NCBI GenBank assembly: GCA_021786265.1
Contig: JAJYNP010000113.1
Location: 1-8,872, forward strand
Length of the DNA: 8,872 nucleotides
Direction of reading: 5' to 3'
Origin: Chloroflexota bacterium
Lineage (GTDB): Bacteria > Chloroflexota > Limnocylindria > Limnocylindrales > CSP1-4
Under the pieces are notes generated by a model. That model saw only the letters and a list, made by a program, of their open reading frames with translations. It did no database searches and was not told where the DNA came from. Numbering within the stretch: the first letter of the stretch is position 1; each line of letters opens with the position of its first letter. Below are positions 6,823-8,872 of this stretch, piece after piece. The position numbers and the translations under genes were made by a program.

Positions 6823-8559
6823 TTGGGCGGCCTGCAGCAGCCAATCACCGTCGTCGAGGCACTGACGGAAATCGAGAAGCGTCGGTATCTGCTGCCTGCG
6901 ATCCAGCGCGAGTTCGTCTGGAGTCAGCGTCAGGTCGCGGCCCTCTTCGACTCGATCATGCGTGGCTACCCGATTGGCTCCTTCCTCTTCTGGCAGGTCG
7001 ACAAGGATCGCCGAAGCGACTACCAGTTCTACGAGTTCATCAGGGACTACCACGAGAAGGACAACGCGCATAACCAGCCGGCTGCTCACGATGGGGATGG
7101 CCTCACCGCGGTGCTGGACGGACAGCAGCGGCTGACGGCTCTCTACATCGGTTTGATGGGGTCGTACGCCGCGCGCCAGAAGGGCAAGTGGTGGAACAAC
7201 CCGGGCGCGTTCCCGAAGAGGCACCTCTACCTCGACCTCCTCCACGAGGAAGAGGACTGGGACGGTGGGTACAGCTTCCGGTTCCTCACCGACGAAGAAG
7301 CCAAGTCCAGCGACGGGCACCACTGGTTCCGCGTCGGCCAGGTCATGGGCTTCACTGGCCTTCTTGACATCAACACGTACCTGATCGACGCCGGCATCGC
7401 GAACAACCTCTTCGCGTCGAAGGCCCTGATCGGTCTCTACGAGAGCTTGATGACTCGGGAGATCATCCCGTACTTCCTGGAGAAGGCGCCGGATCTCGAC
7501 AAGGTTCTGAACATCTTCATCCGCATGAACAGCGGCGGGACGCCGTTGAGCTACTCGGACCTCCTGCTGTCCGTAGCAACGGCCCAATGGGGTAAGGGGA
7601 ACGCCCGCGAACAGATCAACACGCTCGTCGATGAGCTCAACGGCATGTCCGGCCAGGGGTTCGCGTTCGACAAGGATCTGGTCCTCAAGGCCAGCCTCGT
7701 CCTGACGGACCACGGCGACATCCGGTTCAAGGTCACGAACTTCACCAGCAGCACCGCCGAGAAGATCGAGAAGGAGTGGGCCACGATCAGCCTGGCTCTG
7801 CGGCGCGCCGTCGAGCTCGCGGCCAGCTTCGGCTTCAACGGTCAGACGCTGACATCAAACAACTCGATCATCCCGATCGCGTACTACCTCCTGAAGCGCA
7901 ACGTGCTCCATGTGAACTACACGGAGAAGAACGCCTACGCGGCCGACCGTCTCGTCATCAGGCGGTGGCTGTTGACCAGCCTGCTGAAGGGCATCTACGG
8001 AGATGCAGCCGACACGCTGCTGTCGGCGATCCGTGATGTCCTCAGCAAGGCGGACCTGTCGGCGGGCTTTCCGATCGACACGCTTGTCCCGCGCTTGGTG
8101 ACGATGAACAAGTCGGTGCGGTTCGAGCCCGAGGAGATCGACGCGCTCCTCTACTCAGGCTATGGACAGCGACGAACCTTCAGCATCCTGGCGGTTCTCT
8201 ACCCATCATTGGACTACGGCCACCACTTCCACCAGGACCACGTAGTTCCGCGCGCTCTGCTGACGCGCAAGAAGCTCGCCGGCGTTCGGGTCGCTGAAGA
8301 CGACATCGCGTTCGCGCTCGAGCACGTCAATGACCTGCCCAACCTCCAGCTCCTCGAGGGCATCCCGAACCAAGAGAAGTCCGACCTGCCTCTGGATGAG
8401 TGGCTCAAGAAGGCGTACCCAGACGCGGCTGCGCGATCGGCATTTCGGGAGCGAAACTACATCCCTGACGTCGCCGCCTCACCAAGCAGCTTCCGTGAGT
8501 TCTACGACGCCCGCCGCCAGCTCATGCTGAACCGCCTTCAGGACGTCCTCGGTCACTAG
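6823..8559 (+). CDS. BrxU/GmrSD-like DUF262-HNH protein (probable type IV restriction enzyme)
   Basis: The protein is 578 residues. The DUF262 (GmrS-like) domain shows LPAIQREFVW and SIMRGYPIGSFLFW in the first 55 residues, the hallmark DGQQR (99-103) and IRMNSGGTPLSYSDLL (233-248). These are known in the family to bind and hydrolyse nucleotides. The C-terminal GmrD/DUF1524-type HNH nuclease shows HHFHQDHVVPRALL (467-480, D472-H473), then NDLPNLQLLEG (503-513) and N516-x-x-K519. Both halves are fused and intact. GmrSD enzymes cut DNA with modified cytosines, and the BREX-linked BrxU is a member of this group, so it would cover phages whose modified DNA escapes BREX. In the described Escherichia fergusonii island brxU lies between pglX and pglZ; here it follows brxL with a 41-nt gap. 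G+C (55-65% in the lines counted) is lower than in pglZ, so it may have joined separately. The exact substrate cannot be read from sequence. Confidence 0.88.
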   Translation: MGGLQQPITVVEALTEIEKRRYLLPAIQREFVWSQRQVAALFDSIMRGYPIGSFLFWQVDKDRRSDYQFYEFIRDYHEKDNAHNQPAAHDGDGLTAVLDGQQRLTALYIGLMGSYAARQKGKWWNNPGAFPKRHLYLDLLHEEEDWDGGYSFRFLTDEEAKSSDGHHWFRVGQVMGFTGLLDINTYLIDAGIANNLFASKALIGLYESLMTREIIPYFLEKAPDLDKVLNIFIRMNSGGTPLSYSDLLLSVATAQWGKGNAREQINTLVDELNGMSGQGFAFDKDLVLKASLVLTDHGDIRFKVTNFTSSTAEKIEKEWATISLALRRAVELAASFGFNGQTLTSNNSIIPIAYYLLKRNVLHVNYTEKNAYAADRLVIRRWLLTSLLKGIYGDAADTLLSAIRDVLSKADLSAGFPIDTLVPRLVTMNKSVRFEPEEIDALLYSGYGQRRTFSILAVLYPSLDYGHHFHQDHVVPRALLTRKKLAGVRVAEDDIAFALEHVNDLPNLQLLEGIPNQEKSDLPLDEWLKKAYPDAAARSAFRERNYIPDVAASPSSFREFYDARRQLMLNRLQDVLGH

Positions 8560-8576
8560 TACTACAACGCCGGTTA

Positions 8577-8605
8577 TTGACGAGCTGAGCCAGTAGGTCT
8601 ATGGT
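8577..8605 (+). promoter_or_regulatory. Possible promoter of the truncated transposase gene
   Basis: TTGACG (8577-8582) and TATGGT (8600-8605) are separated by exactly 17 bp. The first matches the -35 consensus in 5 of 6 bases and the second the -10 in 4 of 6. The pair lies 67 nt upstream of the ATG at 8672. Because the gene it would drive is cut by an IS21-like end, any transcript would now read into that element. Confidence 0.4.
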
Positions 8606-8625
8606 GGCCTTCCGAGCGGGCCACC
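8603..8625. repeat. Perfect 7-bp inverted repeat overlapping the possible -10 region
   Basis: GGTGGCC (8603-8609) and GGCCACC (8619-8625) enclose a 9-nt loop. The site lies 44 nt after the DUF262-HNH stop and 46 nt before the transposase ATG. It could be a weak transcript end for the defence operon (there is no T-tract) or an operator or transposase-binding site of the second IS. The arm resembles the TGGCCA core of the flanking IS repeats but is not part of their 24-bp array. Confidence 0.3.
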
Positions 8626-8671
8626 CGCGCGGTCGATCGCTCCTTCTGGTGGTCCGCGCGGAGGGTCGCCG

Positions 8672-8753
8672 ATGCTCCCCGAGGACCTCGAAGCCCTGCT
8701 GCCAGCGCTGGAGGGGTTCCACGCCCGCTTCGGTCGCTTCTTCCGCCGCTCGG
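8672..8753 (+). pseudogene. 5' fragment of a transposase gene, possibly IS701 family, cut by the right-flank IS
   Basis: An ATG with GGAGGG (8660-8665) 6 nt upstream opens a frame starting MLPEDLEALLPALEGFHARF. It continues as a short arginine-rich stretch (GRFFRRS) up to the IS tip at 8754. Reading on into the IS gives a stop at 8780-8782, so any product would have 36 residues. The helical 'ALEGFHARFGRFFRR' type of opening is what I associate with IS701-like DDE transposases. With only 27 codons, the assignment is tentative. The tip of that element would lie upstream, perhaps near the palindrome TAGTACTA at 8557-8564, which includes the stop of the preceding gene. Confidence 0.45.
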
Positions 8754-8851
8754 TGCGGATTCCACGGGTTTTGGCCACCTGATTCCGCCGGGTTTTGGCC
8801 ACCCGATTCCGCCGCGAATTGGCCACCCTGTTCCACGGGTTTTGGCCACCC
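8754..8851. repeat. Terminal repeat array of the right-flank IS (4 units)
   Basis: Four units carry the core TTGGCCACC, joined to CCACGGGTTT or CCGCCGGGTTT-like blocks. The first and last units are nearly identical (CCACGGGTTTTGGCCACC in both). The units run inward to outward with no unique spacers. Positions 8830-8851 are the inverted partner of 55-76. Confidence 0.75.
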
Positions 8852-8872
8852 TGTGAGGACGCCGCCAGCAGC
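8754..8872. mobile_element. Outer end of a second IS21-like insertion sequence
   Basis: A tip starting TGCGGATTCCACGGG at 8754 opens an array of four TGGCCA units (8772, 8796, 8820, 8843; spacing 24, 24, 23). Read on the opposite strand, the array closely resembles the one at the left flank, including a perfect 22-bp match. The tip cuts a transposase reading frame after 27 codons, which independently supports 8753/8754 as a real insertion boundary. The rest of the element, with its transposase genes, would lie beyond the window; nothing coding is recognisable in the last 20 bases. The repeat count differs from the left flank (four against three), as expected if this is the other end of a similar element in the same orientation. 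Confidence 0.72.

Noticed and set aside
6785..6865. 26-codon ATG frame overlapping the start of the DUF262-HNH gene
   Set aside because: It has no good ribosome site and runs out of frame through the AGGAGGG of the real gene. A regulatory leader peptide cannot be excluded but nothing supports it.
6733..7713. 326-codon minus-strand frame opposite the DUF262-HNH gene
   Set aside because: It covers DGQQR and other DUF262 motifs on the opposite strand; its product is low-complexity.
8522..8849. Overlapping minus-strand frames at the right end
   Set aside because: Their N-termini read through the IS repeats (repeated GWPKPGG-like units) and then the antisense of the transposase fragment; they are products of the repeat sequence.

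Overview
The window is a high-GC stretch of bacterial accessory DNA. My hand counts on single 60-base lines run from about 53% to about 73% G+C, and three of the four main genes start with GTG or TTG. Actinomycetota or Chloroflexota would fit, but nothing here fixes the taxon. The content is the 3' half of a BREX phage-defence operon, bracketed by ends of insertion sequences (IS).

Layout: positions 1-127 are the outer end of an IS21-like element, with three 23-24 bp TGGCCA repeats and a CA tip at 127. It abuts the C-terminal part of a pglX gene (128-2140), whose methyltransferase half is absent. pglZ (2137-4707) follows with a GTGA stop/start overlap. brxL (4715-6781) comes 7 nt later. After a 41-nt gap comes a DUF262-HNH protein of the GmrSD/BrxU type (6823-8559), which starts at TTG behind a near-perfect Shine-Dalgarno. 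All run on the + strand and look like one transcription unit. The order pglX-pglZ-brxL is that of type 1 BREX. The usual upstream genes brxA, brxB and brxC are not in the window.

After the defence genes comes a short stretch (8560-8753) with a plausible promoter and the first 27 codons of what looks like a different transposase, probably IS701-type. That gene is cut at 8753/8754 by a second IS21-like end (8754-8872) with four repeats, facing inwards. A perfect 22-bp inverted repeat links the two flanks (55-76 and 8830-8851). The 8.6-kb segment 128-8753 therefore lies between two related IS ends, like the cargo of a composite transposon. It could also be an assembly piece broken at repeated IS copies.

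How the genes would work together: in intact BREX-1, PglX methylates host DNA at one site type, and PglZ (alkaline-phosphatase fold) and BrxL (AAA+ ring with a Lon-like domain) take part in blocking phage replication. A BrxU-type enzyme adds restriction of modified phage DNA, which BREX itself would miss. Here the methylation arm is broken while pglZ, brxL and the DUF262-HNH gene are open from end to end. The most interesting points are this split state, a sharp composition change inside pglX just after its target-recognition region, loss of both Lon catalytic residues in BrxL by hand alignment, and the nested IS structure at the right end.
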